From Epithemia pelagica (taxonomy: Eukaryota; Bacillariophyta; Bacillariophyceae; Surirellales; Surirellaceae), in assembly GCA_946965045.2 (NCBI GenBank), contig OX337236.1, positions 2,480,001 to 2,544,000 of the forward strand: a stretch of 64,000 nt of DNA, read 5' to 3'. Both the position numbers and the translations under genes were made by a program. Numbering within the stretch: position 1 is the first letter of the stretch; the number at the start of each line of letters is the position of its first letter. A model generated the notes under the pieces. It did not search any database and was not told the origin of the DNA. It saw only the letters and a list, made by a program, of their open reading frames with translations. Shown piece after piece: positions 1-10,411 of this stretch.

Positions 1-1535
1 CGACAACGCCACACTGGTATGGTCTACAACAAGACTTTTGGTCTGCGATAGACGAGTTCAGAGCCTATGATATCCATTGCTATGATACACCAAGTGACTC
101 TACCGAATTTTGGAGCGATTCAAGTTATAGAAGGGTGTCTTTGCTCCATGTCCATGGAAATTTGTTACAACGACAACGCCAGACCGGTATGGTCTACAAC
201 AAGACTTTTGGTCCGCGTTACACGAGTTCAGAGCCTATGATATCCATGCCTATGATACCCCAAGTGACTCTACCAATATTTGGAGCGATTCAAGTTATAG
301 AAGGGTGTCTTTGCTCCATGTCCATGGAAGTTTGGGACATCGACAACGCGACACCAGTATGGTTTACAACAAGACTTTTGGTCTGCAATAGACGAGTTCA
401 GAGCCTATGATATCCATGCCTATGATACCCCAAGTGTCTCTACCATTATTTGGAGCGATTCAAGTTATAGAAGGGTGTCTTTGCACCATGTCGATGGTAA
501 TTTGGTACAACGACAACGCCACACCGATATGGTCTACAACAAGACTTTTGGTCCGCGATAGACGAGTTCAGAGGCTATTATATCCATACCTATGATACCC
601 CAAGTGTCTCTACCAATATTTGGAGCGATTCAAGTTATAGAAGGGTGTCTTTGCTCCATGTCCATGGAAGTTTGGGACATCGACAACGCCACACTGGTAT
701 GGTCTACAACAAGACTTTTGGTCTGCGATACACGAGTTTAGAGCCTATGACGTCCATTGCTATGATACACCAAATGACTCTACCGAAAGTTGGAGCGATT
801 CAAGTTATAGAAGGGTGTCTTTGCTCCATGTCCATTGAAGTTCGGTACAACGACAACGCCAGACTGGTATGGTCTACAACAAGACTTTTGGTCCGCGATA
901 GACGAGTTCAGAGCCTATGACATCCATGCCTATGATATCCCAAGTGTCTCTATTGAAATTTGGAGCGATTCAAGTTATAGAAGGATGTCTTTGTTCCATG
1001 TCCATGAAAGTTTGGGACATCGACGACGCCAGACTGGTATGGCCTACAATAAGACTTTTGGTCCGCGATAGACGAGTTCAGAGCCTATGACATTCATGCC
1101 TATGATACTCCAAGTGACTCTACTGAAATTTGGAGCGATTCAAGATATAGAAGGGTGTCTTTGCTCCATGTCCATGGAAGTTTGGGACATTGACAACGCG
1201 ACATTGGTAAAGTCTATAACAAGACTTTTGGTCCATGTTAAACGAGTTCAGAGCATATGACGTCCATTCCTGTGATACCCCAAATGTCTCTACCAAAATT
1301 TGGAGTGATTCAAGTTATAGAAGGGTGTCTTTGCTCCATGTCCATGGAAGTTTGGGACATCGACAACACGACACCGGTATGGTCTACAACAAGACTTTTG
1401 GTCTGCGATACACGAGTAACGAGTCTATGACGTCCATTCCTACGATACCCCAAGTGACTCTACCGAAATTTAGAGCAATTCAAGTTATAGAAGGGTGTCT
1501 TTGCTCCATGTCCATGGAATTTTGGGTCATCGACG
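1..1535. repeat. 170-bp tandem satellite array (about nine copies, cut by window edge)
   Basis: The landmark ACGAGTTCAGAGCCTATGA, or close variants, recurs at 52, 222, 392, 562, 732, 902, 1072, 1242 and 1412. The spacing is exactly 170 bp with no indels in register. Copies differ by scattered substitutions. Each carries the landmark CTCCATGTCCATGGAAG and the string AAGACTTTTGG. Because 170 is not a multiple of 3, the open frames here shift from copy to copy, so they are not genes. The unit is close to nucleosome length. The array continues beyond the left window edge and stops abruptly near 1535, next to the left transposon genes. Confidence 0.95.
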
Positions 1536-1545
1536 TCTGTTTAAT

Positions 1546-1860
1546 TTAAGTCGCGGTATTCTCTTTGAGGTTCATGATGGCTTGGAAACAGTATCGGAAT
1601 AACACCATGTAATTGAAAAAGGGACCGAAGCAGGTTGATACCAACCATTTTGTCCACTCGACCTCTGTTCCCATGTGTATGAAGGGGCTAGAGAATTGTG
1701 ATGATTCATTGGGGTACCGGAGGTCCTTGTACATCTGTTGAACTGCTTTGACTATGACTACCTGTGTGTATCGGGGTATCCCTCCTACCCCAGAAGTCAA
1801 GTCAGGCCTGTATTGATTCAAGAGTAAGGCTCTTTGAACGATCATACAGAAACGCCACAT
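1546..1860 (-). CDS. Possible 3' exon or small hypothetical protein next to the satellite
   Basis: This is an open frame of 104 codons directly downstream of, and slightly overlapping, the Cys-rich gene on the same strand. Its composition looks protein-like, with aromatic and charged residues (for example SSPFIHMGTEVEWTKWLV), unlike the low-complexity shadows nearby. It could be a terminal exon of the Cys-rich gene. A possible acceptor (ATACAG/GCC) lies near 1806 on the minus strand, but I could not find a donor of matching phase. The start codon and independence of this frame are therefore unproven. No family recognised. Confidence 0.25.
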   Translation of the reverse strand: MWRFCMIVQRALLLNQYRPDLTSGVGGIPRYTQVVIVKAVQQMYKDLRYPNESSQFSSPFIHMGTEVEWTKWLVSTCFGPFFNYMVLFRYCFQAIMNLKENTAT

Positions 1861-2819
1861 ATGAAATATTTATTGTTGGACTTCCAACAGACCCGAATAC
1901 TGACACATTCTCCATTTGAATTGCATGGTCGGAGGCAACCCTTACATACGATTGGAATATAAGTACATGTGCGATCCACAAGTTTATCATGGAGTTTCCC
2001 ATCGTGGTCGAAAATGCATTGTCGGCATTTGTATTCATTGCCACCTGTTTCGCATACATCACAATGTACCCCACAACCGTAACAATGGTCACGGCACCGG
2101 TGAGTAGTACCAAAAGGATGCCAGAATTTTCCTGTTAAATACCGATCGGTTGTTGGGTTATCTTGAAACAAACAAACTGGACAAATGGCATCTGCTATAT
2201 TCTCTGTAGAACCCAATACCTCGTTGGCAAGTCTGGTGAACTTAACCACTTCAGGGTGAAAGTCTGCATCTCGTTCACCAACTCGATCAGAATAACTCGG
2301 TGATTCCGGAGCCAATGGTATTGTCTTAAATTTCGCAGTGAACACAGAGGGGTCAATGATACGACTTTTGACCGCATATGGATTGCGAATGACCGTTTTC
2401 TTGGGATTAGTATGAGGAACGATAGTTGTATCGGGAATGGATGGTGGTACAACAACGTTACCAGGAGTCTCTGTTTTCTTTGGAGGCTCTGTTTTCTCGT
2501 GATGCCCTTCGACGGATATACCTGGTTCAGGAGAGCTGTCATCTACTACTCGTGGTACCAATTCGCCGACGTGGTTGCTGTTGTTATTTTTGTGATGTCC
2601 TTTATTCTCTTTCTGGAATTTCTCTTCTCTCAATTGAAATAAATCCTCGAGAAATGTGATGTCGCCGTCATTTTGGAACTGGGTTTCTTCTGGATGAAGA
2701 TTGTTTCCACGGCTTTCACTAAGTACCCCCTTGTTTTGTGGTTTGGTACTTTGTGGTTTTCGGCGTTTGTTGTATGGGTTCGTCATGGTGCGTGGTTTTT
2801 TGTATGGATTGCTCAACAT
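1842..2819 (-). CDS. Cys-rich zinc-binding accessory protein of the left transposon
   Basis: 325 residues from an ATG at 2819. The first 200 residues are basic and disordered, rich in Lys, Pro and Asn (NPYKKPR, NPYNKRRKP), typical of a nuclear protein. Residues about 210-320 hold a dense run of Cys and His pairs: CPVC, then HRCRDHCYGCGVHCDVC, then CRQC, then CKGC. This pattern suggests one or two zinc-binding modules of RING/PHD or treble-clef type. It lies on the same strand as and downstream of the transposase frames (3214-7343), so it is most simply a further product of the same element. The exact family is not recognised. The last residues may be read-through of an unspliced intron. Confidence 0.55.
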   Translation of the reverse strand: MLSNPYKKPRTMTNPYNKRRKPQSTKPQNKGVLSESRGNNLHPEETQFQNDGDITFLEDLFQLREEKFQKENKGHHKNNNSNHVGELVPRVVDDSSPEPGISVEGHHEKTEPPKKTETPGNVVVPPSIPDTTIVPHTNPKKTVIRNPYAVKSRIIDPSVFTAKFKTIPLAPESPSYSDRVGERDADFHPEVVKFTRLANEVLGSTENIADAICPVCLFQDNPTTDRYLTGKFWHPFGTTHRCRDHCYGCGVHCDVCETGGNEYKCRQCIFDHDGKLHDKLVDRTCTYIPIVCKGCLRPCNSNGECVSIRVCWKSNNKYFICGVSV

Positions 2820-2980
2820 TGCGTAAGCCAGAGAGTATTATCTCACCTCTTGTGTAAAAATGATTACTTGATGATCAAACAGAATAAACCTATCACATTC
2901 AAGAAAAAGAAGAGACGAGACATCTACTAAGATGTCTTTGTTTTTTTGTGAAGAATAATGGGTCGGCTGCCGTTTGTGGA

Positions 2981-3180
2981 TACCACATGGACATCTATCT
3001 CATACTATCCCTCATCACGTGTCACTCTTTTTAATAAACGGAGTACCACTCCGACATGTTGGGGAGTATATTATTGGGACCACTTCTCTGAAATAAATAT
3101 TACGGATACCACTCGGACATCCCCCATGACCTTTGTTGGTGGTTGGAAACACACCCCCCCCCACCCCCACCCCCCCCCCT
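2981..3180. repeat. 63-bp-spaced motif and poly-C tract downstream of transposase
   Basis: TACCAC followed three bases later by GACAT occurs at 2981, 3044 and 3107, exactly 63 bp apart. The sequence between them is poorly conserved. At 3151-3179 there is an almost pure C tract broken by single A residues. It reads as runs of five to ten G on the transcribed strand, 35 bp beyond the stop of the transposase C-terminal frame. Such tracts can form G-quadruplexes. A similar C tract lies at 7471-7495. Confidence 0.5.
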
Positions 3181-3213
3181 ATTGGTTATACAGAACAACT
3201 TTCACTGACACCT

Positions 3214-4887
3214 TCATGATCCAGCAGTGTTACGATCTGTTGTTGTTGTTTGTGAAGGATCTGATGATGATGTATATCTTGCTCTCAACGAATCACTTGC
3301 TGAGTCATTGAACTCATTGGCCCATTTACTGGCAGGAAGTACCTCCCATACAATATCGGAATAGTTCCTGTGATTCCGAGTATATTCAAGCAATATTTCT
3401 CTTTCTGCATCAGAATGCAGGTATTCCGGTACCTTATCTCGGTGTTGGATCATTTCCGGGTTTTCATCAATCACTCCTACCAATTCAACTATATTGGTGA
3501 TAGGAACCAATACAAGATCGGGAACACGGGAATTCCGTGTAAAGGCCTTGCTCCATCGAATGAAAAGGACGGAGGACTTCTCTTTATCCTTGTCACTACG
3601 ACGATAAGTGGTTCGTAGTAAAGCATGTGTGACATCTCTCGGTTTTTCTTGGTGGATTCTTGATGTACGAGCATCATTTCCCTGTTCTTGCATGTGACCA
3701 GCACTTTCCCGTTGTTCCCATGGTCTGCCTATGAAGCATAAAACCTGACAGAGTACCAAGATATTGTCTGTTCCCTGATTACCTGTTGCAGTGTCAGTGA
3801 ATGGTGTTCGCTGGTGTCGTGGGATCCATGCTTTCACCCAGTCTCTCCAAGGACCCTCACTTTGGTAATTAGGATGACATCGGATACCACCTATGTTTTC
3901 GTCCCTGAATTTGACCTCTGTACACCCATGGATCATGATGTAATCACTTGTGTCATTCTGTTGTATAATATTCATTTGTGTGAAGAGTGCACTTGCATGT
4001 TTCACCAGAAAGTCAAGGATTACTTTTGGGAGGATCATACCGGTATTTGTTTTCGAAATATACTTGTAAGTACACTTGACCACGGGGCTCTCTGTCCGTC
4101 CAGATCTGACCAATTGGATTTGTATTGTTGTCCCTCGCCCCTTGAATTTACATCTATCTTCTTCATCGTCCTCGTCATCATTCTCATGACTATGATACAC
4201 TTGACTTCTTTTTTTCCTTGCCACAATGGTTGGAGATTGACCATTTTTTAGTAGCTCCACGTCATCTTGTTTGATCCCTGATGCTTTACAGAGCAGATCC
4301 CATGCCTGCATCTGCCATATGTTATCACCAAGTTGACTGTCGAAGACACCCTTACCCCGCTTTTGTACTGTTTTGGCATTCAGTTTGACAATTTCTTTGT
4401 GGTTACTCTCCTCTGATTCAGTGTCGGATATTTTAACTGGGCCGAAATTGGACACCTGTCGAACTATATGTACCAAGTTGTGGTATTTTGGGATCATCCA
4501 ACCATTGCACATCAGTTTCCCTTTTTTATCCAATCGTGGTGCATACCGCCGTATACCATCCATCATTATCTTGACAGATTCAACTGATCGTCGCGCTGTT
4601 TCCTTCGCGGCAGGAGAACGTGGGTCGCTATCCCAAAATCTATCCATCCTTGTCCAGCTGTTGAAACAGAGTATTGTCTCAAACAGGAAGAGGAAATCCA
4701 GATATGGTTCCCGCTCACCTTCATCCCAGATCGATGCATATGCCACAGGGTCATCGTCGAATACTGTTTCGCTCGTAACCTGTACCTCAATGTCAGGTTC
4801 ACAATATTGGTAATCTTCATTTTCCTGTACATGACCGGACAGATTGTCGTTGATATTTGTGGTTATTTCTTCGTTACTATCATCCAC
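3214..4887 (-). CDS. C-terminal half of a CACTA/Plavaka-like DDE transposase
   Basis: 557 codons, open at the 5' side. The first codon is GTG and the frame continues upstream to about 4960, so this is an exon or the second part of a split gene, not an independent start. Residues 60-170 carry FETILCFNSW...MDRFWDSD and then PKYHNLVHI...FGPVKISDTESEESNHK. This arrangement, a helix followed by K.H.L.H...FGP...DTE..E..HK, is typical of the C-terminal part of large CACTA/Plavaka-type cut-and-paste transposases, where the Glu and the SNHK run sit near the last catalytic residue. It follows the N-terminal half (5043-7343) after about 150 bp on the same strand. A possible acceptor (CACCACAG/TATC) lies at 4930-4933. 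The final 350 residues are not recognised. Confidence 0.55.
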   Translation of the reverse strand: MDDSNEEITTNINDNLSGHVQENEDYQYCEPDIEVQVTSETVFDDDPVAYASIWDEGEREPYLDFLFLFETILCFNSWTRMDRFWDSDPRSPAAKETARRSVESVKIMMDGIRRYAPRLDKKGKLMCNGWMIPKYHNLVHIVRQVSNFGPVKISDTESEESNHKEIVKLNAKTVQKRGKGVFDSQLGDNIWQMQAWDLLCKASGIKQDDVELLKNGQSPTIVARKKRSQVYHSHENDDEDDEEDRCKFKGRGTTIQIQLVRSGRTESPVVKCTYKYISKTNTGMILPKVILDFLVKHASALFTQMNIIQQNDTSDYIMIHGCTEVKFRDENIGGIRCHPNYQSEGPWRDWVKAWIPRHQRTPFTDTATGNQGTDNILVLCQVLCFIGRPWEQRESAGHMQEQGNDARTSRIHQEKPRDVTHALLRTTYRRSDKDKEKSSVLFIRWSKAFTRNSRVPDLVLVPITNIVELVGVIDENPEMIQHRDKVPEYLHSDAEREILLEYTRNHRNYSDIVWEVLPASKWANEFNDSASDSLRARYTSSSDPSQTTTTDRNTAGS

Positions 4888-5042
4888 AGGTGAGTCATTC
4901 TCATCCGAATCGGATGAAGCATCAGCGATACTGTGGTGTACAATCGGTTTTTTTTTTATTGTCGTTGACGTTTATTGTTGGTAGAGGATACGTTGTTTTG
5001 TCCAGCGCCCATTCGTTGCCGTTTTTTCTTTTTTTTTCTAAT

Positions 5043-7343
5043 TCATTTTTCTTTCTCTTCCGTTCTTTCTCTTCTTCCTTTTTTCTTTCGTCTCTCTTCT
5101 TCTTCTTTGCACCATTGTTTCCACTCTGCAACTACTTTTTTCCATTTCTCCGCCATAGTCGAAGCGAAAATAAGATGACCACGAACAGAAACACACAAAG
5201 CGGCTGAGACAAACATAATACCAACCCATTCATTGGCTGTTACCTTTGTAACATTACTGATACCTGCAGAGAAGGATGTTCTGGGGTACCCCCAACTAGA
5301 AGAATAAGAGAATACCGACTGTCGGTTGGCTCGGAAGAAAGAGCTGTACAAGAAATCAAACATGGCTTTTTCTCTCATTGTCATCAGAGCAAAGAAATCA
5401 GTCATGATATATTTCATGATCCCCGATTTCAAAGTATGTAATACATCACAACATGCCGCGGTAAAAATCCCATGTGTTTTATTAACACCCTCACCCAAAT
5501 ACAAATGGTTGTAGATGTTGTTCACTGGGTATTGTCCAATCTGATGTAAAATTTTCTTGGAATTGTTCACAGGTTCTCTCCAAGGATCCTCTCTCAGATC
5601 ATCTATACCGGGTTGTCCAGAATCGATAACTATTGGGTTTCCTGATGGTTTATCTAAACCAAGCACACGGAGGCTTCTGAAATGGATAGGGTTTTTGAAG
5701 AGGTAGTTGCATGTGGACCATGGGTATCTAGACTCCCGAGGTGTGCAATCACACTGCCAAACAAGCCGGCCAACACTTTGATGATGAGATGCATATCTTC
5801 CTGCGATGTTATCTTGTGACTTCGCATCTCCCTTTATCATGATCACGGGTAATACTAATCTCACCACCTTCTCAATCCCATGGATCCGTAATCGCATCCA
5901 CAATCCACCTCGATTCTGTATCTTCAAAAGAGCTTGGTGTATTCGCGAGAGCTGTGCATGATAATTCCGACAGGGGGACCCCCTATCCAAGATGTATTTG
6001 GCCGCAGATGACTTCCGTTCCATATCTGTGATCAACCCTAATATGATTTGTCTATTCGGTTTTCGCATTTCAGACATCGTCAAAAATGAAGGTACCATAA
6101 CAACTGGTTCCGCATTAAAGCGACCATCCCCTGTCGCGTGTGTCTTATCCATATAAGACAATAAACCAACAACGAAAGTATCGTTGTCATGTCTGTATTT
6201 CCGTACGGTACGTTGGAAAACATGGCCATCTTGTATGTTTTCGAGACATTTATTCGGTATATAAGGGCGATACGGGTCGTCATCACATAATATTGTTTTA
6301 TCCTTGGAAGTGGCTTCAGGATCTTGCAAGACACGTCGAAGTTGATGCACAAAATCAAATATAACGGTATCAACGGACTTCTCACTGTCTGGAACGATTA
6401 TATCCTTTTTGGTTGTAACTTCCATTGGGACGGTGACAATCTTTGGTTTGGGGAAATCGAAACCTCTTTTTTCGAATTTTGCCATGAATCCCTTTCGCCG
6501 TGGATGTTTTTTATTGAAAAAACGTGAGCCACAACACTCGTTAGTATAATCAATCCATGCCAAAATGGCATCGAACATGAACTTCGGACACCCAGCATTC
6601 CGGAGGAGTATGGCCAACCTCAATAAAGCCTTGTCATCTTCGGAAAATCGGAGACCATTTTGTTCAAGATACACTGGAAATTCCAAAGGATTGTCTTTTG
6701 AGTTTTCATCGATAACATGGTCATCACTGGATGAACCTTTGCCTTGGACATCCTCATTGTCATCGACAGTTTGTTGGAGCCCATCATCATGATCTGCTGG
6801 TGGTCCCTCTTCTTGGTCCTCATCTGATTCTTCCTCATTCTCAGATGACAGCAAGGAATGAGCAATATTTGTACTATTCCAACATGGCTGTCTCACGATG
6901 GGTTGTTTTTGTGTAGTGGGTTGCAGATCCTCTCTTTCCTCATCTTCTCGATCGTCCGCCCAGGGTATCCCTACAGCACCATCATCGGTTCCTCCATTTT
7001 CTGAAATCCCTACAGCACTATCATCGGTTCCTCCATTTTCTAAATGATTTCCCTGATCTTTATCATAAGAGGTATTGTTCTCGACTCCAGCAGTTTCGTG
7101 GCATATCATGGACGATTCGTGCTCCAATGCATGTGAGACCAAAGTGCCGTTTTCTCTTTTGGTGCTACAAACCCTTTCATGTTGGAAGATCCCGGAGACG
7201 TGGAATAATACATGACAATTTCTACATTTACGACATGGAAGAATGGAACCACCTGTACTCGCATTTGGATCTTCGCCTACCCATTGATCTTTGATGATGG
7301 AAGGTTTATTTCTTAAATACCTTGGTTTACAAGGACGGCCCAT
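5043..7343 (-). CDS. N-terminal half of a CACTA/Plavaka-like DDE transposase
   Basis: 766 codons from an ATG at 7343. Residues 36-60 hold a Cys-x-x-Cys...His...Cys finger (CRKCRNCHVLFH, then HERVC). An acidic linker follows (residues 60-230). The middle part has MDKTHATGDGRFNAEPVV, where the Asp fits the first catalytic residue of this superfamily, and then GDAKSQDNIAGRY...WQCDC, the GD..D...G....C.C pattern of Plavaka-like transposases. Later come GIFTAACCDVLHTLKSGIMKY and TANEWVGIMFV, also family-typical. The last 35 residues become a run of Lys, Arg and Glu ending at a stop, as expected for read-through into an intron. Together with 3214-4887 it probably makes one protein of about 1300 residues. 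Transcript evidence would be needed to place the junction. Confidence 0.6.
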   Translation of the reverse strand: MGRPCKPRYLRNKPSIIKDQWVGEDPNASTGGSILPCRKCRNCHVLFHVSGIFQHERVCSTKRENGTLVSHALEHESSMICHETAGVENNTSYDKDQGNHLENGGTDDSAVGISENGGTDDGAVGIPWADDREDEEREDLQPTTQKQPIVRQPCWNSTNIAHSLLSSENEEESDEDQEEGPPADHDDGLQQTVDDNEDVQGKGSSSDDHVIDENSKDNPLEFPVYLEQNGLRFSEDDKALLRLAILLRNAGCPKFMFDAILAWIDYTNECCGSRFFNKKHPRRKGFMAKFEKRGFDFPKPKIVTVPMEVTTKKDIIVPDSEKSVDTVIFDFVHQLRRVLQDPEATSKDKTILCDDDPYRPYIPNKCLENIQDGHVFQRTVRKYRHDNDTFVVGLLSYMDKTHATGDGRFNAEPVVMVPSFLTMSEMRKPNRQIILGLITDMERKSSAAKYILDRGSPCRNYHAQLSRIHQALLKIQNRGGLWMRLRIHGIEKVVRLVLPVIMIKGDAKSQDNIAGRYASHHQSVGRLVWQCDCTPRESRYPWSTCNYLFKNPIHFRSLRVLGLDKPSGNPIVIDSGQPGIDDLREDPWREPVNNSKKILHQIGQYPVNNIYNHLYLGEGVNKTHGIFTAACCDVLHTLKSGIMKYIMTDFFALMTMREKAMFDFLYSSFFRANRQSVFSYSSSWGYPRTSFSAGISNVTKVTANEWVGIMFVSAALCVSVRGHLIFASTMAEKWKKVVAEWKQWCKEEEERRKKKGRRERTEEKEK

Positions 7344-7773
7344 GGTATTGGTTTTGTGGTCCTTAGTCTTTGTGGAATGAGAATCATTGCTAATGTGACG
7401 ACTGACACGAATGGTTTCGATTTTATGGTCGCCCGGCTCGCTTTTTCATTGGTTGTGGATGGATATGGTTTACCCCCCCCCTCCCACCCACCCATACTAT
7501 TCTACATAAACTATGAGTCTATCAGTACATGGGATCGGAACGAACACAAATGCCCATGTGGCATTGGACGTTTGAATGTATAATTGTCGCCTGTCGATTT
7601 GGTTCAATTCAAAAAAAACCGGGTGTACTCGGAACAAACGGCTCGACTTTTGAAAGTTGATAGTCGGAAGGTAAGACCTCAATGAAAACGGATTGGCATA
7701 ACATTCTCCTCTTGTTGCACCCAAAACTCATTGCATTGTCAACACTTCTTATATCAGGTATACTCTTCTTGTC
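7344..7773. promoter_or_regulatory. Shared intergenic region of the divergent transposase and accessory genes
   Basis: 430 bp separates the transposase start (minus strand, 7343) from the accessory gene start (plus strand, 7774), so it must hold both promoters. The most marked feature is a C tract at 7471-7495. It gives runs of G on the minus strand about 130 bp upstream of the transposase start, similar to the tract at 3151-3179 just past the other end of the transposase. No clear TATA box was identified. Confidence 0.4.
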
Positions 7774-10104
7774 ATGTTGCCCCCTTCTGAAACAAACCAG
7801 GGGACCAAGAATAGAAAACAAGGAAGCCAACGCTGTGGTGATCCAAAGCAAGATAAAAAGGACAACCAAAACAGTAAGAATTCAGCGTTCCATGGTTTAT
7901 CTGGTGGCAAAGATGCTGGAGAAAGCAGTACCGATGATGAAACAGACGACGAAGAAATAACGATCAGAGATGTCAACAACAAGAATAGCAATGATGACCG
8001 TAACCAAGAGGATTCAGGATCCGTATCTGAAAAGAGTCAGGTAATATTTCAGGAAAGAGGAGGACGGGGAGCTTCATCCAACGAATCCCAGGACCAAGGT
8101 AGTACCATGAGCTGTACAGGAACCCGTGGTGTTACTAATACAGGAGCACCTATGGAATCCGAACACAATACTGCTGTTATGAATGGAGTCGACCATGGTC
8201 AGCGAGTTCCTTATAATGCGAATGGAGTTGCTCCATATCCGAATCATACCCATCCTTATCCTCACCAGCAACCAAATCAATCGGTGTTGTCATTTCTTCC
8301 TCAAGGGCAACAACAACATCAGGTCCATACACAGTTCAATTATTCCCAAGCTCCTCTTGGGGGGCAACAACATCATCATTTCCCGGCGGCCTCATCATCT
8401 ACGATTTATCCACAACAAGGAACTGGTATTATGGTGCATCAGGGATACCCACAACAGCAGATGATGTCTGTCCCATACCCACCCAATGGGGGTGTTCTGA
8501 TGCAAGGAGGCGCTGGTGTTCACCAACCACAGCAAACACAGATGCACCATATGGATACAAATAATATTGAGTGCGCAGCTAATGACAATGGTGGTGTGAC
8601 TGTAATGTCGCACCAAGATGTTGAAAATATTATGGAAGAGGTTATGGGTGGTGGTGGTGGTGGTGGCGGAGGAGTCAGTCGCGTTTGTAAGTTGGGTGTA
8701 CTTCCTTTGTTTTGTTTGTGCCCTATCGGTATTGACTGGTTAGAGTGGAACTCTAATCTGGGTTGATGTGGGTTTGGAAATGTACAATCGAAAAAGATGT
8801 GGACTTCTGGATGGATGATGTTTCCTCACTTTCTGATCTCTCTTGGTCGTCATCATCTCTTGTAGCCATGGAAGTCGGAGGCGATAGCTCAATGGTTGCA
8901 TCATCTATCTATGGTACTAGTGATGGTCAGAGTTCTGGGGCTAATGCAACGTCTGGTGAGAGGGAAAGAAGGAGAGAAGACAAGAGGGAAAGAAAGAGAG
9001 AACAGCAAAGAAAGAGCAGGAGCAAATACAAGGATCTACCCTTAGCTTGTCGTACGGATGAGTTCCAGACTTTTGTGCCTGATGTTGCTTGGAGGTACGT
9101 GAAGTATTTCTCACTTGCCGATGATTGTGATGCAGATGATAATGGATTATGGCATTTGGGGAAGGATCACTTCAAGGCGTATTTCGAACGAGAAAAGATT
9201 ATTGGTGATGTGGCTAAGGCAAAGTGGTGGGAAAGGTATTCCCCCCATTTGAGGAAAGAATTCAGACGCAAGAGATCAAATGTTCTACAATCGCTAAGGT
9301 TCAGGTTCATGAGTAAGTTGGTACTGTCTTGGTGCTATCTTGTTCTCATTCTTGTGGAAAGTTTTGCTCTAACATGAGCCTTCCTGCCTGGCAGAACATT
9401 TCTCGTTAAATCTATGGAGAACACATGGTGGTGGAATTGTTCAGCGACAATTCCCTAAGTTATTGGTTGACGATGAAAATCTAGGTCCTATGCCAAGTCT
9501 TGAAGAGATGATGCAAATGAGAGGAGTGAATGGAGACAATGATGCTTATGTTTTCATGTTTGAAGTATTTGGGGGGTCGGTTTATGGAGATGGAATGGTG
9601 AGAGATATCATTAATCAAGATATTACAGCTAATACACCAGAAGCACAAAAGCAAGCAATATGGAAGGAAGCGATGAGTAAGTTTACTACAAGTGATGAAG
9701 CTTTCATTCTCTTGGCTCTTGAAGATTCATGGGATGCATGGGCTCTGAGGAGCAGACAAGAGTTCAAACAAAAGTTGTACAAAGAAGACCCTGCTTGGTG
9801 TCAAGCGCACCAAATTAATGAGGACATTGATACAGATGGAGTAGAACAATACAAGTATTCAGGTTGTGCAAACAAAAAGGGACGTGGTATGAGTGATATT
9901 GGCCTTGATCGTCTTGATGAATTGCAGCAGAAGGTGAGGGATGATCGAGAATATGTATCAGTTGATGGACTGTTTCGGAGACAAAATGTGTTCATGGAGA
10001 ATCTTCTTAAGAAACATCGGGAGAGGATGGGATATGTGGACAGTGCTGATCAAGATCAACCGCAGCAGAAAAAGCGGAGGAAGCACGGACTCTGGTTTTT
10101 TTAA
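7774..10104 (+). CDS. Three-exon transposon accessory protein, Gln/Gly-rich N-terminus
   Basis: Three open segments join with matching phase: 7774-8686, 8866-9312 and 9395-10104. The donors are GTAAGT at 8687 and 9313; the acceptors are TTGTAG (ends 8865) and TGGCAG (ends 9394). Both introns are phase 1. The product is 689 residues. Residues 1-310 are disordered, rich in Gln, His, Asn and Gly, with a run of nine Gly just before intron 1. A basic RERRREDKRERKREQQRK stretch follows, then a folded-looking region of about 300 residues (KAKWWERYSPHLRKEFRRK, LEDSWDAWALRSRQEFKQKL) and a basic C-terminus (PQQKKRRKHG), probably a nuclear localisation signal. No family is recognised. Its divergent placement next to the transposase suggests a transposon regulatory or DNA-binding partner. 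Confidence 0.65.
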
Positions 10105-10189
10105 ATAGTATCTCTTCATTAGCTTCTGTGCATGTTTTCACATTCTTCTGTGGATGGTATCGATTGTGTTGTGAAATGAGTTACCATAA

Positions 10190-10411
10190 GTGTGTGGCTT
10201 CTGCTGGTGCTTTTGGAGTCTGAGATGCAAAAGGTGGGTGGCTTCTGCCGGTGCTTTCGGTGCCTGAGATGCAAAAGGTGGGTGGCTTCTGCCAGTGCTT
10301 TCGGAGCATGGGATGCTAATGGTGTGTGGCTTCCGCTGGTGCTTTCGGAGCATGGGATGCAAAAGGTGAGTGGCTTCCGCTGGTGTCATTGGAGAATGGG
10401 ATAGGAGAGAT
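10190..10411. repeat. 44-bp minisatellite, five copies
   Basis: GGCTTC/GGCTTT, followed by a TGCTTTCGGAGCATGGGATGC-like segment, recurs at 10196, 10240, 10284, 10328 and 10372, exactly 44 bp apart. Copies differ by a few substitutions and the last copy decays. It lies just past the stop of the three-exon accessory gene, within the presumed right flank of the transposon. Confidence 0.85.

Noticed and set aside
135-1549. Open frames of 60-104 codons within the satellite
   Set aside because: The 170-bp period forces a frame change every copy; the frames only reflect repeat sequence and have no protein motifs.
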